This document shows, one piece after another, positions 17,309-27,291 of a DNA stretch of 64,000 nucleotides. Under the pieces are notes generated by a model, which worked only from the letters and a program-made list of their open reading frames with translations, was not told the DNA's origin and ran no database searches. The stretch covers positions 62,001 through 126,000 of the forward strand of contig CANLXA010000004.1 in the NCBI GenBank assembly GCA_947494975.1, written 5' to 3'. Within the stretch, counting starts at the first letter, position 1. Every line of letters begins with the position of its first letter. Origin of the DNA: an uncultured Roseicyclus sp. Lineage in GTDB: Bacteria; Pseudomonadota; Alphaproteobacteria; Rhodobacterales; Rhodobacteraceae. A program made the translations under genes and the position numbers.

Positions 17309-18409
17309 ATGACCGACCGCACCCTGCTTATCCTGCCCGGCGACGGCATCGGCCCCGAAGTGATGGCCGAAGTGCGCAAGGTCATCGATTGGTTCGGCGC
17401 GGCCCGTGGCATCGGGTTCACGGTGTCCGATGGGCTGGTGGGCGGCGCGTCCTACGATGCCCACGGCACCCCGCTCACCGATGACACGATGGAACAGGCG
17501 CAAAGCGTCGATGCTGTCCTTCTGGGCGCGGTGGGCGGTCCGGCCTATGACGATCTGGATTTCTCGGTAAAGCCCGAGCGCGGCCTGCTGCGCCTGCGCA
17601 AGGAGATGGACCTCTACGCCAACCTCCGCCCCGCCCAATGCTTTGACGCTTTGGCCGATTTTTCGTCTCTAAAGCGCGAGATCGTCTCTGGTCTCGACAT
17701 CATGATCCTGCGGGAATTGACCTCTGGCGTGTATTTCGGCGAGCCGCGCGGCATCCACCGCGAAGGCAACGAGCGGGTCGGGATCAACACCCAGCGCTAC
17801 ACCGAATCCGAGATCGCGCGCGCCGCGCGGTCTGCCTTCGAACTGGCCCGCCGTCGCAACAACAAGGTCTGCTCCATGGAGAAGGCCAATGTGATGGAAA
17901 GCGGCATCCTCTGGCGGGACGTTGTCAATGAGGTCCACGCGGCGGAATACGGCGATGTGCAACTGTCCCACATGTACGCCGATAACGGGGCGATGCAGCT
18001 AGTCCGCGCACCGAAACAGTTTGACGTGATCCTGACCGACAACCTGTTCGGCGACATCCTGAGCGACTGTGCCGCGATGTTGACCGGATCACTCGGCATG
18101 TTGCCGTCTGCCAGCCTCGGTGCCCCGATGGAAAATGGCCGCCCCAAGGCGCTGTATGAGCCGGTCCACGGCTCCGCCCCCGACATCACGGGGCAAGGCA
18201 AGGCGAACCCGATTGCCTGTATCCTGAGCTTTGCCATGGCTTTGCGTTACAGCTTTGATCTGGGGGATGAAGCCACGCGGCTGGAGCGGGCCGTGGAAGC
18301 GGTGCTCGCCGATGGCGCCCGCACGGCGGACCTGATGGGGCCCGATGGCGGCACGCCGATCTCAACCTCCGAGATGGGTGACGCGATCATCGCCAAGCTG
18401 GCGGGATGA
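17309..18409 (+). CDS. leuB: 3-isopropylmalate dehydrogenase
   Basis: NAD-dependent oxidative decarboxylation of 3-isopropylmalate in leucine synthesis. The 366-aa length is typical. Motifs seen are the start [13 protein letters not shown], the substrate arginines in [27 protein letters not shown], and the signature [20 protein letters not shown] at about residues 244-263. The GNAT gene downstream overlaps its stop (ATGA), so the two are co-translated. Confidence 0.96.
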   Translation: MTDRTLLILPGDGIGPEVMAEVRKVIDWFGAARGIGFTVSDGLVGGASYDAHGTPLTDDTMEQAQSVDAVLLGAVGGPAYDDLDFSVKPERGLLRLRKEMDLYANLRPAQCFDALADFSSLKREIVSGLDIMILRELTSGVYFGEPRGIHREGNERVGINTQRYTESEIARAARSAFELARRRNNKVCSMEKANVMESGILWRDVVNEVHAAEYGDVQLSHMYADNGAMQLVRAPKQFDVILTDNLFGDILSDCAAMLTGSLGMLPSASLGAPMENGRPKALYEPVHGSAPDITGQGKANPIACILSFAMALRYSFDLGDEATRLERAVEAVLADGARTADLMGPDGGTPISTSEMGDAIIAKLAG

Positions 18410-18870
18410 CCGACGTCACGGTTCGGCCATTTGCGGAGGCGGACGGGGCGGCGTTCCTGATCCTCTACCGCGATTGTCTGACCCATTACGGCACCGGGCC
18501 GTCCAAACCGGATATCGAGGCCGAGATACTGGCCGACCTCACCGCGCCGCGGGGCCTGTCGGCCAGCCTTGCCTGGCAGGGGGATCGCCCGCTTGGCTTC
18601 ACCACCTGGGCCCGCGTCTACCCCGCGATGGACGGCATCGCGATCTACCTCAAGGAGCTCTACGTGATCGCCGAGGCGCGTGGCCTGGGCGCGGGCAAGG
18701 CCCTGATGCGGGACCTCGCGGAGACGGCCATCGATATTGGGGCCGTGCGCGTGGAATGGGGCAGCTTTCAGCCCGACGCGCTCAAATTCTACGACGCGAT
18801 CGGGGCGACGCGGGTCGAAAAGGTGCATTACAGCATTCCGGCCCACGCCTTGCGAAGCTTTGCGCAATAG
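18406..18870 (+). CDS. GNAT-family N-acetyltransferase
   Basis: A 154-aa protein with the acetyl-CoA loop ([10 protein letters not shown], about residues 90-100, preceded by KELYVIAEA) and the final [12 protein letters not shown] motif of GNAT enzymes. Its ATG overlaps the leuB stop. The acceptor substrate is unknown; coupling to leuB may be only transcriptional convenience. Confidence 0.88.
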   Translation: MTDVTVRPFAEADGAAFLILYRDCLTHYGTGPSKPDIEAEILADLTAPRGLSASLAWQGDRPLGFTTWARVYPAMDGIAIYLKELYVIAEARGLGAGKALMRDLAETAIDIGAVRVEWGSFQPDALKFYDAIGATRVEKVHYSIPAHALRSFAQ

Positions 18871-18905
18871 CTACTCTTTCTGCCATTCGATCCAAGGAGA
18901 TTGCC

Positions 18906-19265
18906 ATGATACCCCGCCTGTCCCTTTGTGCCGCGCTCATCTGCGGCCCCGCTTTTGCCAATGGGTTCGCGCCCGGTGATAGCGTCGACAGTCCGCTCGC
19001 CCTCGTCGCGCCCGTTCTTGAGAATTACGAATATTTCAGCGAAGGGAATCCCAACACGGTCATTACCGTGGCCCCGAACGAAGACCGGGTGCTGGAGGTT
19101 CGGATCGAGGATACCGGGTTCCTCGACGATTCCGTCGAAGGCCAGCGGACGATCTATGCGATCGAATATGCATCCGAGGGCGGTTGGTTGATCCTTGACG
19201 TCAGCGTCGAACAGCGCTGTTACCGGGGTGACAACAGGGATTGGCAGACGGAACCCTGTCTCTAG
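18906..19265 (+). CDS. Small exported hypothetical protein
   Basis: A 119-aa protein with a signal peptide ending at PAFA around residue 18. AAGGAG lies a few bases before the ATG at 18906, which fixes the start. The mature part is acidic and has two cysteines near the C-terminus (QRCYRG and EPCL) that could form a disulfide. No family recognised. The following EamA gene starts 17 bases after its stop. Confidence 0.75.
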   Translation: MIPRLSLCAALICGPAFANGFAPGDSVDSPLALVAPVLENYEYFSEGNPNTVITVAPNEDRVLEVRIEDTGFLDDSVEGQRTIYAIEYASEGGWLILDVSVEQRCYRGDNRDWQTEPCL

Positions 19266-19282
19266 GTGGAAAAGGCAGATCC

Positions 19283-20263
19283 ATGGACCGAACTCCCCAT
19301 CTGCGCGGCGCCCTTCTGGCGCTTTTGGCCTTTGCCGTCTTCGCCACCCACGACGTGATCGTCAAATATCTGGGCGGCAGCTACGCGCCGTTTCAGATCG
19401 TGTTCTTTTCGGTTCTGTTCGGGTTTCCCATTGTCACCTTCCTGCTGTTGCGCGACGCGACCGAGGCAAACCTGCGCCCGAAATACCCATGGTGGATCGC
19501 GACGCGAACCTTCGCGGCCGTGATCACCGGCTTCTGTGCGTTCTATGCCTTCACGGTTCTTCCGCTGGCGCAGACCTACGCGATTCTGTTCGCCGCACCG
19601 TTGCTGATCACGGTTCTGGCGATCCCGATGTTGGGGGAAAAGGTCGGCTGGCGGCGCGGCCTTGCCGTGCTGGTCGGGCTTGGCGGCGTGATCGTCGTTC
19701 TGCAACCGGGCGAGACGGATTTGACGCTTGGCCATGCCGCCGCGCTGGCCGCTGCGTGTTTTGGCGCCTTCGCCTCCGTTGTGGTGCGCAAGATCGGGCG
19801 GGAAGAACGGCCTGTCGTGCTCATCTTATATCCGATGATGGCCAATTGCCTTGTGATGGGCGCGGCCCTGCCCTTCGTCTATCAACCGATGCCGGGTCAG
19901 GATCTGGGTGCGCTGGCCATCATTGCGGCGATGGCGCTGGCTGGAACGTCGTGCCTGATCTTCGCCTACCGCACGGCGCCGGCCATCATCGTTGCGCCGA
20001 TGCAATATTCGCAGATCCTGTGGGCCACGCTGTATGGCGTGTTGCTGTTTGACGAGGGGCTGACGCTGCCCACGGCCATCGGCTCGGGCATCATCATCGC
20101 GTCGGGCATCTACATCGTTCTGCGCGAAGATCGCGGCGGCGGGTCGGCCACCACGCCGGTGCTGCGCACCCGGTCCCGCGTGGGCACGCCCAGCGGATTG
20201 CGGATCGCGCCGTTTCTCACCGATGAGAGCCGCGGGCCGCGCGAACCGGGGGCCAAGGGCTGA
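19283..20263 (+). CDS. EamA/DMT-superfamily transporter
   Basis: A 326-aa protein with ten hydrophobic segments in two EamA repeats (the first starting near residue 7, the second near residue 150). Landmarks are LPLAQTYAILFAAPLLIT, GLGGVIVVLQPG and MQYSQILWATLYG. A soluble tail of about 45 residues follows the last helix. Start at 19283 with AAAAGG about 8 bases upstream. A second, related EamA gene occurs at 31220. Substrate unknown. Confidence 0.88.
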   Translation: MDRTPHLRGALLALLAFAVFATHDVIVKYLGGSYAPFQIVFFSVLFGFPIVTFLLLRDATEANLRPKYPWWIATRTFAAVITGFCAFYAFTVLPLAQTYAILFAAPLLITVLAIPMLGEKVGWRRGLAVLVGLGGVIVVLQPGETDLTLGHAAALAAACFGAFASVVVRKIGREERPVVLILYPMMANCLVMGAALPFVYQPMPGQDLGALAIIAAMALAGTSCLIFAYRTAPAIIVAPMQYSQILWATLYGVLLFDEGLTLPTAIGSGIIIASGIYIVLREDRGGGSATTPVLRTRSRVGTPSGLRIAPFLTDESRGPREPGAKG

Positions 20264-20310
20264 TCCCCCTTGCCAAGGGCCGTTCCCCCGGCTATCCCGC
20301 GCGACACGGT

Positions 20311-20387
20311 CGGGCTGTAGCGCAGCCTGGTAGCGCACCTGCTTCGGGAGCAGGGGGTCGGAGGTTCGAATCCTCTCAGCCCGACCA
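20311..20387 (+). tRNA. tRNA-Pro (anticodon CGG)
   Basis: Full cloverleaf of 77 bases with encoded CCA. The acceptor arms CGGGCTG and CAGCCCG pair perfectly. The anticodon stem CCTGC/GCAGG encloses the loop TTCGGGA, giving anticodon CGG. The T-loop GTTCGAATC is standard. No integrase or duplicated 3' end was seen nearby. Confidence 0.97.
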
Positions 20388-20518
20388 GTTTTCCAAATCC
20401 GATGGACGATCTTGCCTTGGCCCGCCGGCCTGCCGATGGTGATATCCGGTTCGTGGGCCGCGACGGCCCTGACCCACGACCGGGCATGGGCTTTCAAACG
20501 ATAGAAAAGGCTGATCTT

Positions 20519-21319
20519 ATGAACCCTCTTGTATCAGAGAATCAGATCGAAACTTTCCAGAGAGACGGTGTGGCCGTGATCCGCGGGCTGTTCTCGGACC
20601 ATGTCGACACGATCCGCGCGGGGATCGATCGCAACATGGCCGAGCCCGGCCCGCATGCGGCCGAGAACCTGAAACCGGGGGAAGCGGGCCGCTTTTTCGA
20701 TGACTACGTCAACTGGACGCGGATCCCGGAATTCGAAGATGTGATCCGCAATTCGCCCGCCGCCGAGGTTGCGGCCGACCTGATGCGATCCAGCACGGCG
20801 CAGATCTTTCATGACCACGTCCTGGTGAAGGAACCCGGCACCTCCAAGCCCACCCCGTGGCATCAGGATGGCCCCTATTACTTCGTGTCGGGGCAGCAGA
20901 ACGTAAGCTTCTGGGCGCCTGTCGATCCGGTCAAGGAAGCGTCTCTACGCTGCGTCATAGGCTCTCATCTGTGGGACAAGCCGGTCCTCCCGACGCGGTG
21001 GTTGAACGAAGACAATTTCTACCCCGATGATGAGATTTACATGCCTGTGCCCGACCCGGACGCCGAAGGGATGGAGATCGCTGAATGGGCGCTGGAACCG
21101 GGGGATGCCGTGGCGTTCAATTACTGGATCCTGCACGGCGCCCGGGGGAACGAGGCCGCCGCGCGCCGCAGGGCCTTTTCGCTGCGGTTCGTGGGCGACG
21201 ACGCCCGGTACACGGAGCGCCCGGGCCCCACATCGCCGCCCTTTCCGGGGCACGGCATGGTGCCGGGCGACCGCCTTCGCGACGACTGGTTCCCCGTCAT
21301 CTTCCGTCGGGGCCAATGA
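20519..21319 (+). CDS. Phytanoyl-CoA dioxygenase (PhyH) family protein
   Basis: A 266-aa Fe(II)/2-oxoglutarate dioxygenase. The iron-binding HxD is in PWHQDGPYY (about residue 119) and the distal histidine in WILHGARGN (about residue 204), with the downstream arginine RRRAFSLRF as 2-oxoglutarate anchor. The ATG at 20519 is preferred because AAAAGG lies 8 bases upstream; an upstream extension to 20402 looks non-coding. The substrate is unknown. It sits between a tRNA and the iron permease gene. Confidence 0.88.
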   Translation: MNPLVSENQIETFQRDGVAVIRGLFSDHVDTIRAGIDRNMAEPGPHAAENLKPGEAGRFFDDYVNWTRIPEFEDVIRNSPAAEVAADLMRSSTAQIFHDHVLVKEPGTSKPTPWHQDGPYYFVSGQQNVSFWAPVDPVKEASLRCVIGSHLWDKPVLPTRWLNEDNFYPDDEIYMPVPDPDAEGMEIAEWALEPGDAVAFNYWILHGARGNEAAARRRAFSLRFVGDDARYTERPGPTSPPFPGHGMVPGDRLRDDWFPVIFRRGQ

Positions 21320-21364
21320 ACCGCGCTTGCATTCCTGTGCAATCCTGACAAAAACGCCAAGGAT

Positions 21365-23041
21365 ATGGCGCAGTCCTTTCGCATCCCTTCCCCGTTCAAA
21401 CTCGGCAGCTTGGCCTGGATCGCGGCGGCCATGTGCCTTGTGCCGATGCTGGCCGTCGCCATTGCCGCCGCAACCGGCGGGTGGGAGACGTTTGACCGCC
21501 TGCTGAACTCGGTCCTGCCGCGATATGCCGGCACCACCGCCATCCTGATCGTACTGGTCGGCTTTGGCACCGGCGTGATTGGCACCGGCGCGGCATGGCT
21601 GGTAACGGCCACCCGGTTCCCCGGGCGACGGATGCTTGAGGTAGCACTGGCCCTGCCCCTGGCCTTTCCGGCCTATGTTCTGGCCTACGCCTATACCGAC
21701 TTTCTCGATCACCCCGGCTGGGTTCAGACGACATTACGAGATCTGACGGGCTGGGGCCCGCGGGATTATTGGTTCCCCGAAATCCGCTCCATCGGCGGGG
21801 CGGCGGCGATGCTGACGCTGGTGCTGTATCCTTACGTCTATCTGCTGACCCGTGCCGCGTTTCTGCAACAAAGCGCGACGGCCTATATCGCCGCGCGGAC
21901 CTTGGGCCACGGCCCGTGGAGCGCCTTTGGCCGGGTCAGCCTGCCCATCGCGCGGCCTGCCATCGCGGGCGGTGTGTTGCTTGCGCTGATGGAAACGCTC
22001 GCCGATTTTGGCACCGTCTCCTATTTTGGTGTGCAGACCTTCGCCACCGGCATTTATCAGGCCTGGTATTCTTTCTTTGATCGGGGTGGGGCCGCGCAGC
22101 TGGCCCTGTGCCTGCTGATCGTGGCGCTGGTCATCGCGGCGCTGGAACGCCGGCAACGCCGGGAACAGCGGCACCACGGCGCGGGGCGGCGGTTCGAGGT
22201 GATGCAAAGTGTGGACCTGACCGGTTGGCGCGCCGCCGGTGCGGTGGCGTTTTGCGGATTGCCCGTCCTGCTCGGTTTCCTGTTGCCCGTAGGCCTGCTG
22301 CTCAGCCTTGGCTGGGACTCGTTTGATAACCTTCTGACCGACCGATATCTGCGGTTCCTGCGAAACTCGCTGATCCTGGCCTCCATCGCGGCTGGCGTGA
22401 CGGTCGCCGCCGCCGTTGTGCTTGGCTTCAACGCCCGGCTCCATCCCACGCGCGCTGCCAAATCCGCCGTGCGCGTGGCGGGCCTTGGTTATGCCGTGCC
22501 GGGCGGCGTGATCGCCGTGGGGCTGATCGTCCCCTTCGCTGCCCTCGACAACGCCATCGACGCGGTGATGGAGGCGCGGTTCGGCATCAATACCGGCCTG
22601 CTGATCACGGGCTCCATCTGGCTGCTTGTGGCCGCCTATGGCGTGCGTTTCATGGCCGCCGCGCTCAGTGCCTATGATGCGGGTTTGAGTACCATAAACC
22701 CTAATGTCGACGCCGTGGCGCGGACCCTTGGGCGCACTCCCCGATCCATGCTGCGCGGCGTTCATCTGCCGATCCTGCGCCCCTCGATCCTGACGGGCCT
22801 GCTGATCGTGTTCGTGGATGTGATGAAAGAGCTCCCGGCCACGCTCATCATGCGCCCGTTCAACTTCGACACGCTGGCCGTGCAAGCACACCGACTGGCC
22901 GCCGATGAGCGGCTGGGGGAGGCGGCAGTGCCATCGCTCGTTATCGCCGCCGTGGGCCTCTTGCCGGTGATTATCCTGTGCTACGGACTGGGGCGCGAGC
23001 GCACCGCCCGGCGGTTCGTGCCGGAGCCCGAAGCCACCTGA
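21365..23041 (+). CDS. fbpB: Fe(3+) ABC transporter permease
   Basis: A 558-aa fused permease with two sets of about six helices. Each half carries a coupling (EAA-like) loop: AARTLGHGPWSAFGRVSLPI at about residues 175-195 and VARTLGRTPRSMLRGVHLPI at about 455-475. This two-domain architecture is typical of FbpB/SfuB iron permeases. It would work with FbpA at 7639; no ATPase gene is in the window, so FbpC must lie elsewhere. It converges on leuC with a 13-base gap. Confidence 0.92.
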   Translation: MAQSFRIPSPFKLGSLAWIAAAMCLVPMLAVAIAAATGGWETFDRLLNSVLPRYAGTTAILIVLVGFGTGVIGTGAAWLVTATRFPGRRMLEVALALPLAFPAYVLAYAYTDFLDHPGWVQTTLRDLTGWGPRDYWFPEIRSIGGAAAMLTLVLYPYVYLLTRAAFLQQSATAYIAARTLGHGPWSAFGRVSLPIARPAIAGGVLLALMETLADFGTVSYFGVQTFATGIYQAWYSFFDRGGAAQLALCLLIVALVIAALERRQRREQRHHGAGRRFEVMQSVDLTGWRAAGAVAFCGLPVLLGFLLPVGLLLSLGWDSFDNLLTDRYLRFLRNSLILASIAAGVTVAAAVVLGFNARLHPTRAAKSAVRVAGLGYAVPGGVIAVGLIVPFAALDNAIDAVMEARFGINTGLLITGSIWLLVAAYGVRFMAAALSAYDAGLSTINPNVDAVARTLGRTPRSMLRGVHLPILRPSILTGLLIVFVDVMKELPATLIMRPFNFDTLAVQAHRLAADERLGEAAVPSLVIAAVGLLPVIILCYGLGRERTARRFVPEPEAT

Positions 23042-23054
23042 CGGTGCTGCGCTA

Positions 23055-24458
23055 CTACATCAGATCCCGCACATCGGTCAGCTTGCCGGTTACCGCTGCC
23101 GCGGCGGCCATGGCGGGCGACATCAGGTGGGTGCGCCCACCCCGACCCTGACGGCCTTCGAAGTTGCGGTTGGACGTGGCCGCGCAACGCTCGCCTGGCG
23201 AAAGCTGGTCGGGATTCATCGCAAGGCACATGGAGCAGCCCGCAAGACGCCATTCGAAGCCGGCCTCCTTGAAGATGTCGGCCAGCCCTTCCTCTTCTGC
23301 TTGCGCGCGGACGAGGCCCGAGCCGGGCACGACCATCGCGCGTTTCACGGCGATCTTCTTGCCTTTCAGGATCTCAGCGGCGGCGCGGAGGTCTTCGATC
23401 CGACCATTGGTGCAGGAGCCGATGAAGACCGTATCGATCTCCACATCCTGTAAGGCGGTACCAGGCGTCAGGCCCATATAGTCGAGCGAGCGCTGCGCTG
23501 CGCCGACCTTGCCGCCGGTGAAATCATCTGCAGCAGGAACGGAAGCCGTGATCGGCAGGACGTCTTCGGGCGAGGTGCCCCAGGTGACAACCGGCGCGAT
23601 GTCTTCGCCACGGATCGTGACGACTTCGTCCCAATGGGCATCGTCGTCCGAGTAGAGCGTTTTCCACCAGGCAAGCGCCGCTTCCCACTGCGCCCCTTTG
23701 GGCGCGTGCGGGCGGCCCATGCAATAGTCGAACGTCTTCTCGTCCGGTGCGATGATGCCCGCGCGCGCGCCGCCTTCGATGGCCATGTTGCAGACGGTCA
23801 TGCGACCTTCCATGGAGAGGTCGCGGATCGCTTCGCCCATATATTCGATCACGTAACCGGTGCCGCCGGCGGTGCCGGTCTTGCCGATGACAGACAGGGT
23901 GATGTCTTTGGCCGTGACGCCGGGCGCGAGTTTGCCCGTGATCTCGACCTTCATGTTCTTGGACTTCTTCTGAATCAGGGTCTGGGTGGCCAGAACATGT
24001 TCCACCTCGGACGTGCCGATGCCATGGGCCAGCGCGCCGAATGCGCCGTGGGTGGCGGTGTGGCTGTCGCCGCACACCACGGTCATGCCGGGCAAGGTCC
24101 AGCCCTGTTCCGGGCCGACAATGTGCACGATGCCCTGGCGGACATCGGTCACGGGATAATAGTGAATCCCGAAATCCTTGGCGTTCTTGTCGAGGGCCGC
24201 GACCTGGATGGCGCTGTCCTCCGTCATGTTTTCAGGGTTCTCGCGGCCCTCGGTCGTGGGCACGTTGTGGTCCGGCACGGCGATGGTCTTGTCAGGTGCG
24301 CGGACACTGCGACCGGCCATGCGCAGGCCCTCGAAGGCCTGCGGTGAGGTCACTTCGTGGACGAGATGGCGGTCGATATAAAGAAGGCAGGTGCCATCCT
24401 CGGCCTCATGGGCCAGGTGGGCATCCCAGATTTTGTCATAAAGCGTCTTGCCGGTCAT
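23055..24458 (-). CDS. leuC: 3-isopropylmalate dehydratase large subunit
   Basis: Catalytic [4Fe-4S] subunit of isopropylmalate isomerase, 467 aa. Aconitase-family signatures are clear: [19 protein letters not shown], the cluster cysteine in [15 protein letters not shown], the other two in [10 protein letters not shown], and the C-terminal [10 protein letters not shown]. An AGGA precedes the ATG at 24458. It is expressed from its own promoter, apart from leuD. Confidence 0.97.
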   Translation of the reverse strand: MTGKTLYDKIWDAHLAHEAEDGTCLLYIDRHLVHEVTSPQAFEGLRMAGRSVRAPDKTIAVPDHNVPTTEGRENPENMTEDSAIQVAALDKNAKDFGIHYYPVTDVRQGIVHIVGPEQGWTLPGMTVVCGDSHTATHGAFGALAHGIGTSEVEHVLATQTLIQKKSKNMKVEITGKLAPGVTAKDITLSVIGKTGTAGGTGYVIEYMGEAIRDLSMEGRMTVCNMAIEGGARAGIIAPDEKTFDYCMGRPHAPKGAQWEAALAWWKTLYSDDDAHWDEVVTIRGEDIAPVVTWGTSPEDVLPITASVPAADDFTGGKVGAAQRSLDYMGLTPGTALQDVEIDTVFIGSCTNGRIEDLRAAAEILKGKKIAVKRAMVVPGSGLVRAQAEEEGLADIFKEAGFEWRLAGCSMCLAMNPDQLSPGERCAATSNRNFEGRQGRGGRTHLMSPAMAAAAAVTGKLTDVRDLM

Positions 24459-24518
24459 GGTGTGTTCCTGTCGGGCAAATGTGTCTGGCTGGTCGAGATC
24501 GGGCGGGGCGGCCTATAG

Positions 24519-24629
24519 CCCGCCAAGGCGGGAGGTCCGCGCCCCGTGGAAGCGCCACGGCAGGCGGGCGCGGTCGCCGATATCGAAGAAGCTGGTCATC
24601 GCGCAGGAATTACACGGGCGTAAGCCCGT
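24519..24629. repeat. Three consecutive stem-loops upstream of leuC
   Basis: In the 259-base divergent gap three perfect inverted repeats are seen: 24519-24532 (CCCGCC-AA-GGCGGG), 24544-24560 (CCGTGG-5-CCACGG) and 24614-24629 (ACGGGC-GTAA-GCCCGT). A partial direct copy of the second (GAGCGCCACGG) occurs near 24641. They lie 60-170 bases upstream of leuC and could shape its leader or be operator sites. No known riboswitch or leader peptide was recognised. Confidence 0.4.
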
Positions 24630-24717
24630 TGCCAAGGTGGGAGCGCCACGGGCAAACGCCATTTTAACGCCATATCGGCCAGGTAAGGAATTGGTGCAGA
24701 CAACGCGGGAGCATCAG

Positions 24718-25857
24718 ATGATCATCCAAAAGGCTTTTGCCGCCATCATGACCCTTGTTCTTCTGGCCGGTGCAGCTTCGGCCGAGGCCGAGTTGCATAT
24801 CGTCGGGGTGTACGAGGGATCGGAGCGCACCGGGGACGAAATCCACGGCCCGCGCGTTTTGGTCAACGTGGATCGGCCCGGCGCGCAGGTGACGCTCCTT
24901 TTGATCAGCTATGACGCCACGAGGTGGATCGTGGAGGCCAGCGCGGAGACGGCGATCAACCGGATTGTCCTGTCCGGCCATCACAGCGCGGAATCCGAGG
25001 TCGTTTTCAACGGCGCCGATATGCAACACGAGCTTCTGCAGCAGGGCCCCACCTCCGTGTATCAAGCCGAAGGGTCACCGTTTCAGGGGCTCCTGAACTG
25101 GATCCCGACGGTGTTTGACGTTGACGCTCCGGACAGTTTCCAAGGGGCGTATCGGCCTGACGAGGCCTTCGACATAACACCAGACACCGAGCCGTTGCCG
25201 CAATTCGCTCCCGATTTTCTGGATCAATTCGTCGATCGCGGCGTACTCACGGAACGTCTGGCGAGCATATTGGACACCCCACACGAGGACCCGCCGTACC
25301 GGTTCACCCAAAACGGGTTTGAGATCACAGCCGCCAGCGGTGAGGTGAAGGTTTTCGATCCCGGACTGGACGTCCCCCGGATCAGCCATGCCACCGGGGC
25401 GGCCCATGATCCGGAGGCGGACATTTACTATGGTGTTACCCTGGGCGGCGAAGGGTTCCTTTACCGGTTCGATCTGACGACGCTGGAATGGTCCGTCCTT
25501 CAAAGCATGGACAATTTCGATGCGAACGGCCTGATCCATGACCCGGTCGGCAACCGCCTCGTTGCAACCGGTGCGCATTTCCTGGGTAGTCCCACGATCG
25601 AGATCATCGCGCTTGGGGACGGACCGGATCAATCCATACAAATCTCGCCCGATGACATGCCCGGTGCCCGCGATCTGTTCGATGCCGGCAACGGGCCCGG
25701 ACCCAGCGTCGCCCCGCTTGGCGTGGATGGCGATCAGCTTCTCGTTGCGCTCGGACCGTACAATCGACGGTGGGGAGGACCTCATTCCGGTCCCGCGCGG
25801 TATTACGTGATCGACCTGGCGCGCGGTGATGCAACTCTTGTGCGCTGGATAGACTGA
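24718..25857 (+). CDS. Exported hypothetical protein, possible beta-propeller
   Basis: A 379-aa protein with signal peptide (hydrophobic core AIMTLVLLAGAASAEA). The mature part alternates short beta strands with repeats of the kind seen in propeller proteins (HDPEADIYYGVTLGGEGFLYRFD, then HDPVGNRLVATGAHF and GVDGDQLLVALG). The start at 24718 has GGGAG upstream and begins the signal peptide. It is acidic and likely periplasmic. No named family assigned. The downstream gene is an MscS channel 75 bases away. Confidence 0.7.
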   Translation: MIIQKAFAAIMTLVLLAGAASAEAELHIVGVYEGSERTGDEIHGPRVLVNVDRPGAQVTLLLISYDATRWIVEASAETAINRIVLSGHHSAESEVVFNGADMQHELLQQGPTSVYQAEGSPFQGLLNWIPTVFDVDAPDSFQGAYRPDEAFDITPDTEPLPQFAPDFLDQFVDRGVLTERLASILDTPHEDPPYRFTQNGFEITAASGEVKVFDPGLDVPRISHATGAAHDPEADIYYGVTLGGEGFLYRFDLTTLEWSVLQSMDNFDANGLIHDPVGNRLVATGAHFLGSPTIEIIALGDGPDQSIQISPDDMPGARDLFDAGNGPGPSVAPLGVDGDQLLVALGPYNRRWGGPHSGPARYYVIDLARGDATLVRWID

Positions 25858-25932
25858 TACGTCAGAGCCACGCGCCCCTTGTCCGCCTTGCCCGAACCGA
25901 TATGCTGATGGCATCGGCGGAGCAGTACCCGG

Positions 25933-27291
25933 ATGGAGCCTGAAGAGACAGTAATGGAACCGCCCCCGCCCACGGATGGCGAGGCGCTGGATGCCGCTTT
26001 GGGTGAAATCACGGGCCTGATCGGGCAGGCCGAAACGTTTCTGACCTCTTTGCTGCGGCCATGGAACGCGTATCAGGTTGGCATCGCGCTGGCCGTGATG
26101 CTGGCGGCCTACATCCTGCAACGCGTGTTCGGCCCGCGGGTACGGGCCTGGATGGCCTCCCGCGAAGGGTGGCCGACCTGGCGGATGCGGATCCTTGTTG
26201 TCGTCCACAAGCGCCTGAGGATGATCATTTTCGTCCTGCTGATCTGGACGGTCGTCTTGGTTATGCGCGAGGTGACATGGCCGTCGCGCACCTATCTGCT
26301 GACCATTGTCGCAGAACTTGCGACGGCTTGGCTTGTGGTGGCCTTTGCCACACGGCTGATCCGGTCGGCGCTACTGCGCGGCATCGTTCGCTACGGCGCG
26401 TGGATTTTCGTGACGCTTGCGATCCTGAACCTTCAGGATGAAGCGGCCGCGCTTCTGGATTCTGTCGGATTCAACCTGGGTGATACACGGCTGTCCCTGC
26501 TGACGCTGGTGCAGGCGATCCTTGTGGTCGCCACCCTGATCATCATCGCACGGTTCCTGACTGGCACTGCCACCAACCGCATCCAGAAGAACGAGGAAAT
26601 GTCGCCGTCCATGCGGGTGCTGGCGGTGAAGTTCCTGCAAGTCGCGTTTTACGGCGTGGCGATCTACATGGGTCTGCGCCTGACGGGTGTTGATCTGACG
26701 GGGCTTGCCGTTCTGTCTGGCGCCATCGGTGTGGGCCTTGGTTTCGGCCTGCAAAAGGTCGTCTCGAACCTCGTCTCCGGCGTTATCATCCTGCTGGACA
26801 AGTCGATCAAGCCCGGTGATGTGATTTCGCTGGGGGAGACGTTTGGCTGGATCAACTCGCTCGGCGCGCGGTATGTCAGCGTTGTGACGCGGGACGGGAA
26901 GGAATACCTGATCCCCAACGAGGACCTGATCACCAGCCAGGTGGTGAACTGGTCCCATTCCAACGAATTTGTCCGACTCGATATCTATTTCGGCACCGCC
27001 TATGGCGATGATCCCCATGTCGTCCGCAAGCTGGCGATCGAAGCCGCGCAGGGCGTGGACCGGGTTCTGAGCCACAGGCCGCCGGTCTGCCACGTTGTCG
27101 GGTTCGGAGATTCGAGCGTAGATTATATCCTGCGCTTCTGGATCAAGGACCCGACCGGCGGGCTCACCAACATTCGCGGCAATGTCTATCTGGCGCTGTG
27201 GGATACGTTCAACGAGCACAATATCTCCATCCCGTTCCCCCAGCGGGAGGTGCGGATGCTGAACGAGACGCCCCCTGTGGCGCCGGATTAG
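25933..27291 (+). CDS. MscS-family mechanosensitive channel
   Basis: A 452-aa protein. About five membrane helices precede the conserved pore helix and beta domain, with the MscS signature GLGFGLQKVVSNLVSGVIILLD at about residues 270-291 and KPGDVI following. The C-terminal alpha/beta domain ends in ISIPFPQREV. It would release osmolytes on hypo-osmotic shock. An ATG at 25954 is an alternative start. Its stop overlaps that of the convergent thiamine-diphosphate enzyme. Confidence 0.93.
   Translation: MEPEETVMEPPPPTDGEALDAALGEITGLIGQAETFLTSLLRPWNAYQVGIALAVMLAAYILQRVFGPRVRAWMASREGWPTWRMRILVVVHKRLRMIIFVLLIWTVVLVMREVTWPSRTYLLTIVAELATAWLVVAFATRLIRSALLRGIVRYGAWIFVTLAILNLQDEAAALLDSVGFNLGDTRLSLLTLVQAILVVATLIIIARFLTGTATNRIQKNEEMSPSMRVLAVKFLQVAFYGVAIYMGLRLTGVDLTGLAVLSGAIGVGLGFGLQKVVSNLVSGVIILLDKSIKPGDVISLGETFGWINSLGARYVSVVTRDGKEYLIPNEDLITSQVVNWSHSNEFVRLDIYFGTAYGDDPHVVRKLAIEAAQGVDRVLSHRPPVCHVVGFGDSSVDYILRFWIKDPTGGLTNIRGNVYLALWDTFNEHNISIPFPQREVRMLNETPPVAPD

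Noticed and set aside
20311-20387. tRNA-Pro as an integration site for a mobile element
   Set aside because: No integrase, no repeated 3' tRNA end and no composition change in the flanks.
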